A DNA stretch of 5,312 nucleotides from an uncultured Woeseia sp. (GTDB lineage Bacteria > Pseudomonadota > Gammaproteobacteria > Steroidobacterales > Woeseiaceae), in assembly GCA_937925605.1 (NCBI GenBank), contig CALALV010000004.1, positions 1 through 5,312 of the forward strand. The letters are read 5' to 3'. The notes below the pieces were generated by a model, which worked only from the letters and a program-made list of their open reading frames with translations, was not told the origin of the DNA and did not search any database. Made by a program: the position numbers and the translations under genes. Each line of letters starts with the position of its first letter. Within the stretch, counting starts at the first letter, position 1. Below, piece after piece: positions 1-5,301 of this stretch.

Positions 1-45
1 CAGACCTGAGGTTTGCGCGGACCGAGCCACCGGGGCGGCGTCGAG

Positions 46-546
46 CTAGCGCGCGGCGCCGACCTTCCTGTTCCTGAGCTCCTCCAGCAGCCCGCGGGCT
101 GCGTTCTCGACCAGGTCGAGCACCTGCTCGAAGCCGGCGGCGCCGCCATAATACGGATCCGGCACCTCGCGCTCGCCGGCGTCGCCGTATTCGAGGAACA
201 GCCTGAGCGTCGCACGGGCGTCGGCGGACGCCAGCTCACCCAGGATCGCGAGGTTGTCCTCGTCCATCGCGAGCACGTAGTCGAAACGCTCGAAATCCTC
301 GGGCGCAACGCGCCGCGCCTTGATGCCCTCGAGGCTGTAGCCGCGTCGCGCGGCCGCGGCCGCGGCGCGCCGGTCGGCGGGCTCGCCGACGTGGTAGGCA
401 TGGGTGCCGGCGGAGTCGACGAGCACCTGCCCGGCGAGACCGGCGTCCTCTACCAGCCGCCGGAACACGCCCTCGGCCGTCGGCGAGCGACAGATGTTGC
501 CCATGCACACGAAAAGCACGGATGTTTGCACGTGTTTGTCGTTCAT
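46..546 (-). CDS. Low-molecular-weight protein tyrosine phosphatase
   Basis: This is a cytoplasmic cysteine-dependent phosphatase of the LMW-PTP/arsenate reductase-like fold, 166 residues, within the family's usual 150-165 range. The P-loop CMGNICRS holds the nucleophile Cys14 and phosphate-binding Arg20 (CX5R) close to the N-terminus, as the family requires. The general-acid motif DPYY is at 130-133, with Asp130 the likely proton donor and two Tyr following. The frame is open further upstream to 696, but that extension is an off-frame reading of the neighbouring gene's tail, and the family begins just before the P-loop, so the ATG at 546 is chosen. A weak AGGA lies almost against the start codon. 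In other bacteria such enzymes often dephosphorylate BY-kinases of polysaccharide export; no kinase or capsule gene is visible here, so the substrate is unknown. A GC-rich stretch gives the Ala run at residues 61-66. Confidence 0.96.
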   Translation of the reverse strand: MNDKHVQTSVLFVCMGNICRSPTAEGVFRRLVEDAGLAGQVLVDSAGTHAYHVGEPADRRAAAAAARRGYSLEGIKARRVAPEDFERFDYVLAMDEDNLAILGELASADARATLRLFLEYGDAGEREVPDPYYGGAAGFEQVLDLVENAARGLLEELRNRKVGAAR

Positions 547-804
547 GTCCTGACCGTCATTGGCGGCGCACAAGCTTACACGGATCGACCTCGCCCTGCT
601 CGCTGCGCCGTCGGTACTCGGCGACGACGAATGCGCCGGCCGCGAGCTCGCCGTGCGCGTGCAATTCTTCCGGGTACTGGGCCAGCACGGGTTCACTGAG
701 CCACAGCCAGCGCTCCATCGTACCGCTCATGTCGTGCAGACAGCGCGCTCTCCGGTCGGCCTCGCCCTCGCCCACTTGCACAGCCAGCCGCTCTTCTCCC
801 GCCG
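498..804 (+). repeat. Left copy of ~306-bp imperfect direct repeat
   Basis: Aligned by eye to 4323-4628 in the same orientation. Over 541-804 there are 26 mismatches in 264 ungapped positions (about 90% identity); over 498-540 about six more substitutions and one single-base indel. The last 24 bases (781-804) are identical, then similarity ends abruptly. The repeat covers the tail of the unknown gene, the 10-bp gap and the first ~16 codons of the phosphatase. Confidence 0.92.
557..804 (-). pseudogene. C-terminal fragment of the unknown gene found intact at 4381-5301
   Basis: These ~82 codons match the last 82 codons of the minus-strand gene at the right edge of the window, with 12 differences in 81 comparable residues and no indel or internal stop. 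Both end in DPCKLVRRQ and share the stretch LHDMSGTMERW. Homology stops sharply at 804; upstream of that the frame stays open to 949 but only reads the antisense of a comM remnant. The fragment therefore lacks about three quarters of its gene. An internal ATG at 730 could start a 57-residue peptide but has no visible Shine-Dalgarno sequence. It lies 10 bp upstream of the phosphatase start, the same spacing as in the right copy, which indicates an ancestral two-gene operon. Confidence 0.85.
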
Positions 805-819
805 CGGCCCGCCCCGTTC

Positions 820-954
820 CCCGGCGAAGTATCGCGCGCCCGCAACGGCGTGCTGTTTCTCGACGAATTGGCGGTTGCACGCACGATCGCCGATCCGGGC
901 GAGTCTGAGCGGAATCTCGCGACACACGTCGCCGAGGCATTGAGTTCAAGGGGG
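820..954 (+). pseudogene. comM: comM (YifB-type Mg-chelatase-like AAA+ ATPase) remnant with large internal deletion
   Basis: In the frame containing the GTG at 850, positions 820-870 read PGEVSRARNGVLFLDEL, which matches the conserved Walker B region of ComM/YifB (typically PGEISLAH-GVLFLDELPEF). Directly afterwards, in the same frame, 874-954 read VARTIAD, then SER, then HVAEAL, which is the ComM C-terminal signature (VARTIAD...HLAEAL). In intact ComM of about 500 residues these blocks are some 250 residues apart, so the centre of the gene is gone; the N-terminus with Walker A is missing too. The frame runs on to a TAG at 1099-1101 without recognisable similarity. Intact ComM is a hexameric helicase that promotes branch migration during natural transformation; this piece cannot be functional. 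The identification is from remembered family motifs, not a search. Confidence 0.72.
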
Positions 955-1177
955 GTGGCGCAGAGGCTACCCGAGCGGCTCGTTAAACGACCGGTCGCTG
1001 AGCAATATCTGCAAACAGACAGCTTCTCGACAAATTGTCATTCCACGGCTATGCCGAACACGCAGACACAGCAGACTCTCAGGCACCGATCACCCGGGTA
1101 GCTCGGTCAAGGGGGGGCATGCGAGTCTCCCTGCATTGCCCCAAAGAGATCGATCTGAGAAGGCCGCGGCCGCCATG
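955..1177. other. Non-coding stretch after the comM remnant
   Basis: No gene is supported in these 223 bases. They hold a perfect 10-bp palindrome CGACCGGTCG at 988-997, a nested inverted repeat at 1085-1107, a run of seven G at 1111-1117, and the palindrome GGCCGCGGCC at 1162-1171 just past the stop of the lipoprotein gene. None has a T-tract that would make a convincing intrinsic terminator. Confidence 0.5.
1085..1107. repeat. Nested inverted repeat
   Basis: Outer arms ACCGA (1085-1089) and TCGGT (1103-1107) enclose a perfect palindrome ACCCGGGT (1092-1099). It lies about 70 bp downstream of the lipoprotein gene stop and downstream of the comM remnant. It could form a cruciform or weak hairpin, or bind a dimeric protein; there is no U-tract on either strand, so a terminator role is not supported. 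Confidence 0.35.
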
Positions 1178-1819
1178 CTAGTTCGCAGGCGTCCCGCGCA
1201 CCGAAAAGCGCATATGGTACTCGACGTTGAATCGTTCCCACTCGGAGTCAGGCTCGGCAAGCGTTGAATAGAATGCCCTGATCAACGGCATCGGCAGATC
1301 GCCGGGCGGTGCACCGACGGTTTCGAAATAGTTGTACCACCCGTCACCCGACGGGCGCTGTTCCGCCGTCCCGAACAGGCCTGCGCCGACAATGATCGCG
1401 TAGGCGCCCGGACCGAGCGTGACGTCGGTCTTCACACAATAACTGCGACGATCGGTAAGCTGAAACGTGCCCCAGACGATGGCGTTGTTTTCGATTCGAG
1501 CGGGCGGAAAGGCGGGCACCACGTCGTCACCCGTCCCCGGCATCGGTATCACTGCGATGTACATCTGAACGTCTTCGCTCGGAATCCCGTTTTCGCCGCC
1601 CATGACGCCGATACTCGTCACGTGATACGCCTGCTCGAGCTCGAAAGTCGTTCCGTGCGCGAGTCCGGTGACACTGTCCCGGTCCGGGCTGGTAGTGCCA
1701 TCCGGAATACCCGAGGTTTCGATGATGAAAGGGCCGCGACAGGCGCACCCCGACAGGTAAGCCAGCGATAATAGAACGATGGCAAGCATCGCGCTCGACG
1801 ACTTCGTCTGGCCTTTCAT
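1178..1819 (-). CDS. Putative lipoprotein of unknown function
   Basis: The 213-residue product has a textbook lipoprotein signal: positively charged N-terminus (Lys2, Lys6), hydrophobic core at about 10-22 (MLAIVLLSLAYL), and lipobox LSGC with Cys25 as the lipidated residue. Ala26 at +2 suggests sorting to the outer membrane by the E. coli rule. The mature part is rich in short beta-like segments (for example VQMYIAVIP at 84-92, TLGPGAYAIIVGAG at 134-147, VEYHMRFSVRG at 199-209), suggesting a beta-sandwich or jelly-roll module of the kind seen in surface or carbohydrate-binding proteins; this is inference. I do not recognise the family. The ATG at 1819 is chosen over the open ATG at 1885 because a perfect AGGAGG precedes it and the signal peptide begins there. 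Sampled rows are about 60% GC, lower than the 67-80% seen in sampled flanking-gene rows. Confidence 0.82.
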   Translation of the reverse strand: MKGQTKSSSAMLAIVLLSLAYLSGCACRGPFIIETSGIPDGTTSPDRDSVTGLAHGTTFELEQAYHVTSIGVMGGENGIPSEDVQMYIAVIPMPGTGDDVVPAFPPARIENNAIVWGTFQLTDRRSYCVKTDVTLGPGAYAIIVGAGLFGTAEQRPSGDGWYNYFETVGAPPGDLPMPLIRAFYSTLAEPDSEWERFNVEYHMRFSVRGTPAN

Positions 1820-1824
1820 AGCCC

Positions 1825-1830
1825 CCTCCT
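1825..1830 (-). promoter_or_regulatory. Shine-Dalgarno site of the lipoprotein gene
   Basis: The minus strand reads AGGAGG, then GGGCT, then ATG. This is a perfect consensus with 5-nt spacing and fixes the start at 1819 rather than the in-frame ATG 22 codons upstream. Confidence 0.85.
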
Positions 1831-2029
1831 GCATACCAGACATTACGCGGCCTTTGCTTCCCGTCATGCCAGCGATCTTGCCCAAAGTGTAGCCGGAATT
1901 GCGATCGAGAGCCGAAGCGCGTACCCGTCGGCGAATAGTACGGATACGAGGCCGTTATCTCAGGACAGACGCGGTTGGACCGAGCTGAAACCTGCTGAAA
2001 CCGGGCTGACGACGGCAAATCGGGGCCAC
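1831..2029. other. Upstream region of the lipoprotein gene, no gene seen
   Basis: About 200 bases without a supported gene. A possible minus-strand -10 element TACACT lies at 1886-1891, but no good -35 sits at the right distance. A 10-bp sequence occurs twice in tandem at 1984-2003 (GCTGAAACCT then GCTGAAACCG). The lost 5' part of the TPR pseudogene would be expected here, but I see no similarity before about 2030. Confidence 0.4.
1984..2003. repeat. Two-copy 10-bp tandem repeat
   Basis: GCTGAAACCT is followed directly by GCTGAAACCG, one mismatch in ten. It may be a small slippage product in non-coding DNA next to the TPR pseudogene; no function is evident. Confidence 0.5.
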
Positions 2030-2261
2030 CATCGGGCGCAGCCGCTATTGCGGCGCGCGCTGGACATCCGTCATCGCGACTGCCTTGCCGGCCATCCGCT
2101 CGTTGCCAATACGCAGGCGGCGCTGGGCCGGAATCTTGCTGCACTCGGCCGCAAGGACGAGGCGCGCGCTGCTGGAACAAAGCGCCGCTGCACTGCGCGC
2201 GCACTACGGTGCGAAAGACGACGCGACGGAACGCGTCGAGGGCTGGCTGCAGGCGCTTTAG
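2030..2261 (+). pseudogene. Frameshifted C-terminal remnant of a TPR protein
   Basis: In one frame 2033-2167 reads as a tetratricopeptide repeat of the type found at the C-terminus of large bacterial TPR proteins, including some Ser/Thr kinases: PLLRRALDIR, then GHPLVANTQAALGRNLAALG, then RKDEAR. After a GC dinucleotide run at 2162-2169 the frame is lost, but the next frame continues the same pattern (ALLEQSAAALRAHYG, then GWLQAL) to a TAG at 2259-2261. Both halves follow TPR helix spacing, so a single extra base in the GC run is the simplest explanation. Nothing N-terminal of this repeat remains, so the gene is both truncated and frameshifted. It converges on the gene at 2269-3894, with 7 bp between the two stop codons. 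Confidence 0.65.
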
Positions 2262-2268
2262 CCCGGCC

Positions 2269-3894
2269 TCAGATTGGCAGGTCGAATTGCCCGGGCGACA
2301 GCGGCTCGCGCGTACCACTCCAGCTGCTGTCCCACTGCATATCGAGACCGGCATTGCGCAGCCCCTCCATGATGTGGTGCGCCAGCCCGGGTGACGCGAA
2401 CATCCAGTTCTTGAGCCCCATCTCGCCGTATTCCTGCTCGAACCCTGGCCACACGGCAAGCAGGTCGGCCGCGGCCGCCGCAGCCGCCTCCGCGTTACCG
2501 AGCTTTCCGTGTGCCAGCGTGCGCGCGAGTCCGTCGCCCCAGTAACCTGGCATATTGATTCGCTGCGCGATCTCGAGCGCCTCGGCGTAGTTACCCCGGT
2601 GGTACTGGTTGAAGAACGTATTGAAGTAGTACCAGCCCGGGTGGTCCGGGTTCAGGTCCATCGCGCGCGTCGTCAGTTCGACCGAGTGCACCCAGTCGCC
2701 GCCATAGCCGAGCAGGATCCCGAGAAACGCAAGTACTTGCGTCTCGTAGGGGTTGAGTTCGACGGCTCGCGCCATCGCCGCGCGGAATGCGCCAAGGTCC
2801 TGGCGGAAATACTGCACAGCGGACAGCACGTAGTGAGCGAGCGCGCTATCCCGATCGAGCTCGAGCGCACGCTGCACAGCAACGAGGGCACGATCCATCG
2901 GCTCGGGCTGCGTGTTGTACGCGCTGATGTACTCTTCCATGTAAACGTGACCGAGCGCGGCCCAGGCGTCCGCGTAACCTGGCTCCAGCTCGACGGCACG
3001 TTCAAGCGCGATACGGCTCCGCCGGTGCGACTCGGCGCTGGCGCTCTGCCTGTTCTGCGACCACATCAGCATGGCTTCGTACGGCGTCATTGCCTCGGGC
3101 GCCTTACCGCGGATGCGTACGGCGAGTTCGCGCATGACGACGCCGGTGACGTCGCCAACCGTCGCGACGATGCGTGCCGTCAGGTCGTCCTGCAGCGCAA
3201 ACAGCTCGGCCTCGCTGAACTGTCGCTCGTAGCGTTGCGTCCAGACCGTCGCACCATCGTCCGCGCGTACGAGTCGGACCGTAGCGCGCAGCGTATGGCC
3301 GCCCTGCCGCATGCTGCCTTCCATAACGAAACGCGCACCGGTTGCCTCGCCGATCACCCGCACATCGCGGCTGCCGCTGGCAACGTCTTGCACGGTCGAA
3401 CGGGACAGGACAAGCAGGTGCGAGTAGCGCGACATGCCGGACGTGACATCGGCGCTCAACGCCTCGGCAAACTCGGCCAGCAGGGCATTACTATCCGGTA
3501 CCTCGAACGGCAGCACGGCAATCCACGGTGCGGAATCGATTTCGGACTGTTGCAGGACCGCAGCTTTTTGCGCCTCCGAGCCCGAGATCACGGCATCGTC
3601 CGATACATCGACCATCGAGATGCCGACGCCGCCGATACCGACAATCAGGCCGATCAACAGCACCTCCGTACCGCGAATGCGCTGCTCGCCCTTCTCGCCG
3701 TGGTACCACGCAATGACCAGCGCCACGAAAAACCCGATGACGAGGACCATATCGATCACGCGCGCGGCCGCTGTCGATACGCCCCATCGCGTACCGAGCA
3801 CATCAACAAGCTGGGTAAGTAGCCAGGCCGTGGCGAGATAGGCCACGCCCCACTGCACGAGCTTTCGCTCCTTGAAGTCTTGCAGAAAATTCAT
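2269..3894 (-). CDS. Inner-membrane TolB/FlgO-like domain protein with TPRs
   Basis: The 541-residue product has three predicted membrane segments near the N-terminus: about 14-34 (from QWGVAYLATAW), 47-64 (DMVLVIGFFVALVIAW) and 78-95 (VLLIGLIVGIGGVGISMV). The juxtamembrane YHGEKGEQRIRGTE between the last two is typical of a family in which such a region precedes a TolB N-terminal-like/FlgO-like domain. That domain spans about 122-245 here (WIAVLPFEVPDSN, then VMEGSMRQGG and TVWTQRYER). Helical TPR units fill about 295-480, for example ALERAVELEPGYADAWAALG and AMARAVELNPYETQVLAFLG. Relatives often carry an N-terminal DNA-binding (CadC-like) or adenylate cyclase domain; neither is present, so it is probably a membrane-anchored scaffold or assembly protein of unknown pathway. 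The ATG at 3894 has only a weak AAGGA about 17 nt upstream. An Ala run is at 470-476. Confidence 0.88.
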   Translation of the reverse strand: MNFLQDFKERKLVQWGVAYLATAWLLTQLVDVLGTRWGVSTAAARVIDMVLVIGFFVALVIAWYHGEKGEQRIRGTEVLLIGLIVGIGGVGISMVDVSDDAVISGSEAQKAAVLQQSEIDSAPWIAVLPFEVPDSNALLAEFAEALSADVTSGMSRYSHLLVLSRSTVQDVASGSRDVRVIGEATGARFVMEGSMRQGGHTLRATVRLVRADDGATVWTQRYERQFSEAELFALQDDLTARIVATVGDVTGVVMRELAVRIRGKAPEAMTPYEAMLMWSQNRQSASAESHRRSRIALERAVELEPGYADAWAALGHVYMEEYISAYNTQPEPMDRALVAVQRALELDRDSALAHYVLSAVQYFRQDLGAFRAAMARAVELNPYETQVLAFLGILLGYGGDWVHSVELTTRAMDLNPDHPGWYYFNTFFNQYHRGNYAEALEIAQRINMPGYWGDGLARTLAHGKLGNAEAAAAAAADLLAVWPGFEQEYGEMGLKNWMFASPGLAHHIMEGLRNAGLDMQWDSSWSGTREPLSPGQFDLPI

Positions 3895-4080
3895 CGCGCG
3901 GGCCGGTCGTCCTTGTAGTTTTGTGTCTTTTTGTACGCCGTGCGGGCCTCAAGTAGAACATGCAACACAGGGGTGAACCAATGTGAATCGACGCTGTTGG
4001 CGGCATTGGCTATGATCGATCGCGAAAAAACACGAAGAATCGCACCCTGACCGGACTCCCGGGAGGGAGGCGCCGACTTG
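3895..4080. other. Divergent intergenic region
   Basis: This separates the minus-strand TolB-like/TPR gene from the plus-strand zinc-ribbon frame and is less GC-rich than its surroundings, with short A and T runs (a run of six A at 4025-4030). It should contain promoters for both directions. A perfect palindrome CTCCCGGGAG lies at 4056-4065, overlapping the purine-rich ribosome site GGGAGGGAGG (4061-4070). No gene is supported inside it. Confidence 0.5.
3988..4016 (+). promoter_or_regulatory. Candidate sigma70-type promoter for the zinc-ribbon frame
   Basis: A good -10 hexamer TATGAT (4011-4016) is preceded at 17 bp by TCGACG (3988-3993), a poor match to TTGACA. It sits about 65 bp upstream of the ATG at 4081. 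This rests on hexamer matching only. Confidence 0.3.
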
Positions 4081-4320
4081 ATGGCGAAAAACCGCTGCTG
4101 CCGCTGCGGCCACGAATGGATTGGCCTGCCCATGGGCTTCGCGCGGCACATGCACCGCCCGAATTGCGCGTCGCCGAACTGGAATTGGCTGGGTTACAAG
4201 GACGATTCGACGATTGTCGCTGCGGTCAATCCTCGAACGAACGATGGCTACGAGTTTCAACGTGTAGACAGACTTGAGCCCGAATCACCTGAGCCTCTGG
4301 CGCACAGGGCGAAAAGAGTC
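4081..4320 (+). pseudogene. Small zinc-ribbon-like protein, damaged metal site and no stop before the repeat
   Basis: The frame starts MAKNRCCRCGHEW, matching the first knuckle of small bacterial zinc-ribbon proteins (CxxCGHxW, Cys6 and Cys9). The second knuckle is usually CPxCxSxxWN; here it reads RPNCASPNWNW, so Cys29 is present but the expected Cys26 is Arg. CGC at 4156-4158 differs from a Cys codon by one transition. The purine-rich GGGAGGGAGG at 4061-4070 is a plausible ribosome site 10 nt before the ATG. Recognisable similarity ends by about residue 40. There is no in-frame stop: the frame runs into the antisense strand of the repeat at 4323 and stays open to the window edge. The end given is simply the last whole codon before the repeat. 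The original 3' end was probably lost at the rearrangement junction. His25 or Cys7 could in principle rescue metal binding, so activity cannot be excluded. Confidence 0.5.
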
Positions 4321-4322
4321 AC

Positions 4323-4370
4323 TGCCCTTACACACGAAGAGCACGGAGTTTGCAGGCGTTCGTCGTTCAT
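4323..4370 (-). pseudogene. Broken 5' end of a second phosphatase copy
   Basis: The minus strand from the ATG at 4370 matches the first ~16 codons of the phosphatase at 46-546: it begins MNDERLQT against MNDKHVQT, and the nucleotides continue to match through the first half of the P-loop. One base is missing relative to the intact copy (AAACTCC against AAACATCC), shifting the frame, and the CX5R site is not retained. Clear similarity ends near 4323. It sits 10 bp after the stop of the unknown gene, as in the left copy. The AGGA just before the left start codon is also altered here. Confidence 0.85.
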
Positions 4371-4628
4371 GTCAGGACCGTCATTGGCGGCGCACAAGCT
4401 TGCACGGATCGATTCCACCCTGCTCGTTGCGACGCCGGTATTCCGCGACGACGAATTCACGCGCCGCGAGCTCGCCGTGCGCGTGCAGTTCTTCCAGGTA
4501 CTCGGCCAGCACGGGTTCACTGAGCCACAGCCAGCGCTCCATCGTACCGCTCATGTCGTGCAGATAGCGCGCTCTCAGGTCGGCCTCGCGCTCGCGTACC
4601 TGCGCAGCCAGCCGCTCTTCTCCCGCCG
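4323..4628 (+). repeat. Right copy of ~306-bp imperfect direct repeat
   Basis: Partner of 498-804, in the same orientation, about 89-90% identical with one single-base gap. Its right edge falls inside the intact unknown gene at codon ~225, so that end of the repeat is native sequence here and the abrupt edge at 804 in the left copy is the rearranged one. Its left edge is where phosphatase similarity fades. Confidence 0.92.
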
Positions 4629-5301
4629 AGTCGTGCAGCGCCGCCTGCAGGCCGGTGCCGACCAGGATTTCCAGCAGCGAACTGCCCTCGTTCTCCAGCC
4701 GCGCGGCGTAGGCGAGGCAGGCCTGCCCGTGAGTCGCGAGCACGTCCGGCTCGCGGCAGGCGAGCGAGGCGGCGGTCGCCACCGGCAGCAGCGCCGCGGC
4801 CGTCCCGAACGCCACGCCGGCACGCTCGGCGAGCGTCAGCCCGGTCGAGGCAGCGAGCCCGCGCTCGACCAGCAGCACCAGTTCGCTGAAACCGGAGTCG
4901 AACACCGGGGCCGCCGCCGCACGGCGCAGCGCGGCGAAGCCGGCTTCGACTTCGCCACGCCGGAAGTGCCGGTCGGCCAGCAGGCTCCAGACGACCCCGT
5001 TGTGGCCTGCCTGCCCCACGGCGAAGCGCTCGTCGCGGCCTGCAGCGCAGGCCGGATCGTCCCGGGCACGTTCGCACAGGCCCAGCCACAGGATCGCGGC
5101 GAGCGGGTGTTCCGGGCGGCGTGCAAGCGCGCGCTCGAGCGCAGCGAAATTCGCCGACGCGGCGTCGAATGGAAGCCGTCCCAGCGCGGCGGCGGCCAGC
5201 CAGTGCTCGGGATCGTCCGATGCGAGCAGCACGTCGCCTGCCGGCCCTATCGCCGCCGTCAGGGCCTCGGCATCGGCCCACGGGTCCGCGGTATCCGCCA
5301 A
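4381..5301 (-). CDS. Conserved-looking alpha-helical protein of unknown function, 5' end uncertain
   Basis: I do not recognise this family. From the TTG at 5301 it is 306 residues, Ala-, Leu- and Arg-rich and apparently all helical, with TPR/Sel1-like spacing in parts (ALERALARRPEHPLAAILWL near 54-73; LLADRHFRRGEVEAGFAALR near 107-126). No signal peptide is seen; residues about 161-182 are hydrophobic but small-residue-rich and unlikely to be a membrane helix. The C-terminus, from SAGEERL at 225 to DPCKLVRRQ, is the part duplicated at 557-804; the most invariant stretch is LHDMSGTMERWLWLSEPVLA at 248-267. TTG at 5301 has a GAGG six bases upstream and could be the start, but the frame is open to the window edge, so the true start may lie outside. 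It was probably cotranscribed with the phosphatase before the rearrangement. Confidence 0.75.
   Translation of the reverse strand: MADTADPWADAEALTAAIGPAGDVLLASDDPEHWLAAAALGRLPFDAASANFAALERALARRPEHPLAAILWLGLCERARDDPACAAGRDERFAVGQAGHNGVVWSLLADRHFRRGEVEAGFAALRRAAAAPVFDSGFSELVLLVERGLAASTGLTLAERAGVAFGTAAALLPVATAASLACREPDVLATHGQACLAYAARLENEGSSLLEILVGTGLQAALHDSAGEERLAAQVREREADLRARYLHDMSGTMERWLWLSEPVLAEYLEELHAHGELAAREFVVAEYRRRNEQGGIDPCKLVRRQ

Noticed and set aside
350..363. 14-bp perfect palindrome of GGCC/GCGG units
   Set aside because: It lies inside the phosphatase and is explained by a run of alanine codons in GC-rich DNA.
13..699. 228-codon plus-strand open frame
   Set aside because: It is the antisense shadow of the phosphatase and the repeat; the minus strand carries the clear P-loop and DPYY motifs.
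946..1117. TCAAGGGGGG occurring at 946-955 and 1107-1116
   Set aside because: A 10-bp match dominated by a G run is likely chance, and no flanking similarity extends it.
1162..1171. Palindrome GGCCGCGGCC just after the lipoprotein stop, considered as a terminator
   Set aside because: It has no loop and no following T-run, so it does not meet the pattern of an intrinsic terminator.
1527..2459. 310-codon minus-strand open frame
   Set aside because: It overlaps the lipoprotein gene, the TPR remnant and the end of the TolB-like/TPR gene in another frame and has no coherent domain.
2509..3822. 437-codon plus-strand open frame
   Set aside because: It is entirely antisense to the TolB-like/TPR gene, which has convincing membrane, TolB-like and TPR sequence; long antisense frames are common in GC-rich DNA.
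3891..4151. Minus-strand frame whose TGA overlaps the ATG of the TolB-like/TPR gene
   Set aside because: The ATGA overlap resembles operon coupling, but the frame is antisense to the zinc-ribbon start and contains no recognisable motif.
498..4628. Transposon or insertion sequence bounded by the direct repeats
   Set aside because: There is no transposase or integrase frame and no terminal inverted repeat, and the repeats carry host-like coding sequence; duplication or recombination explains them better.
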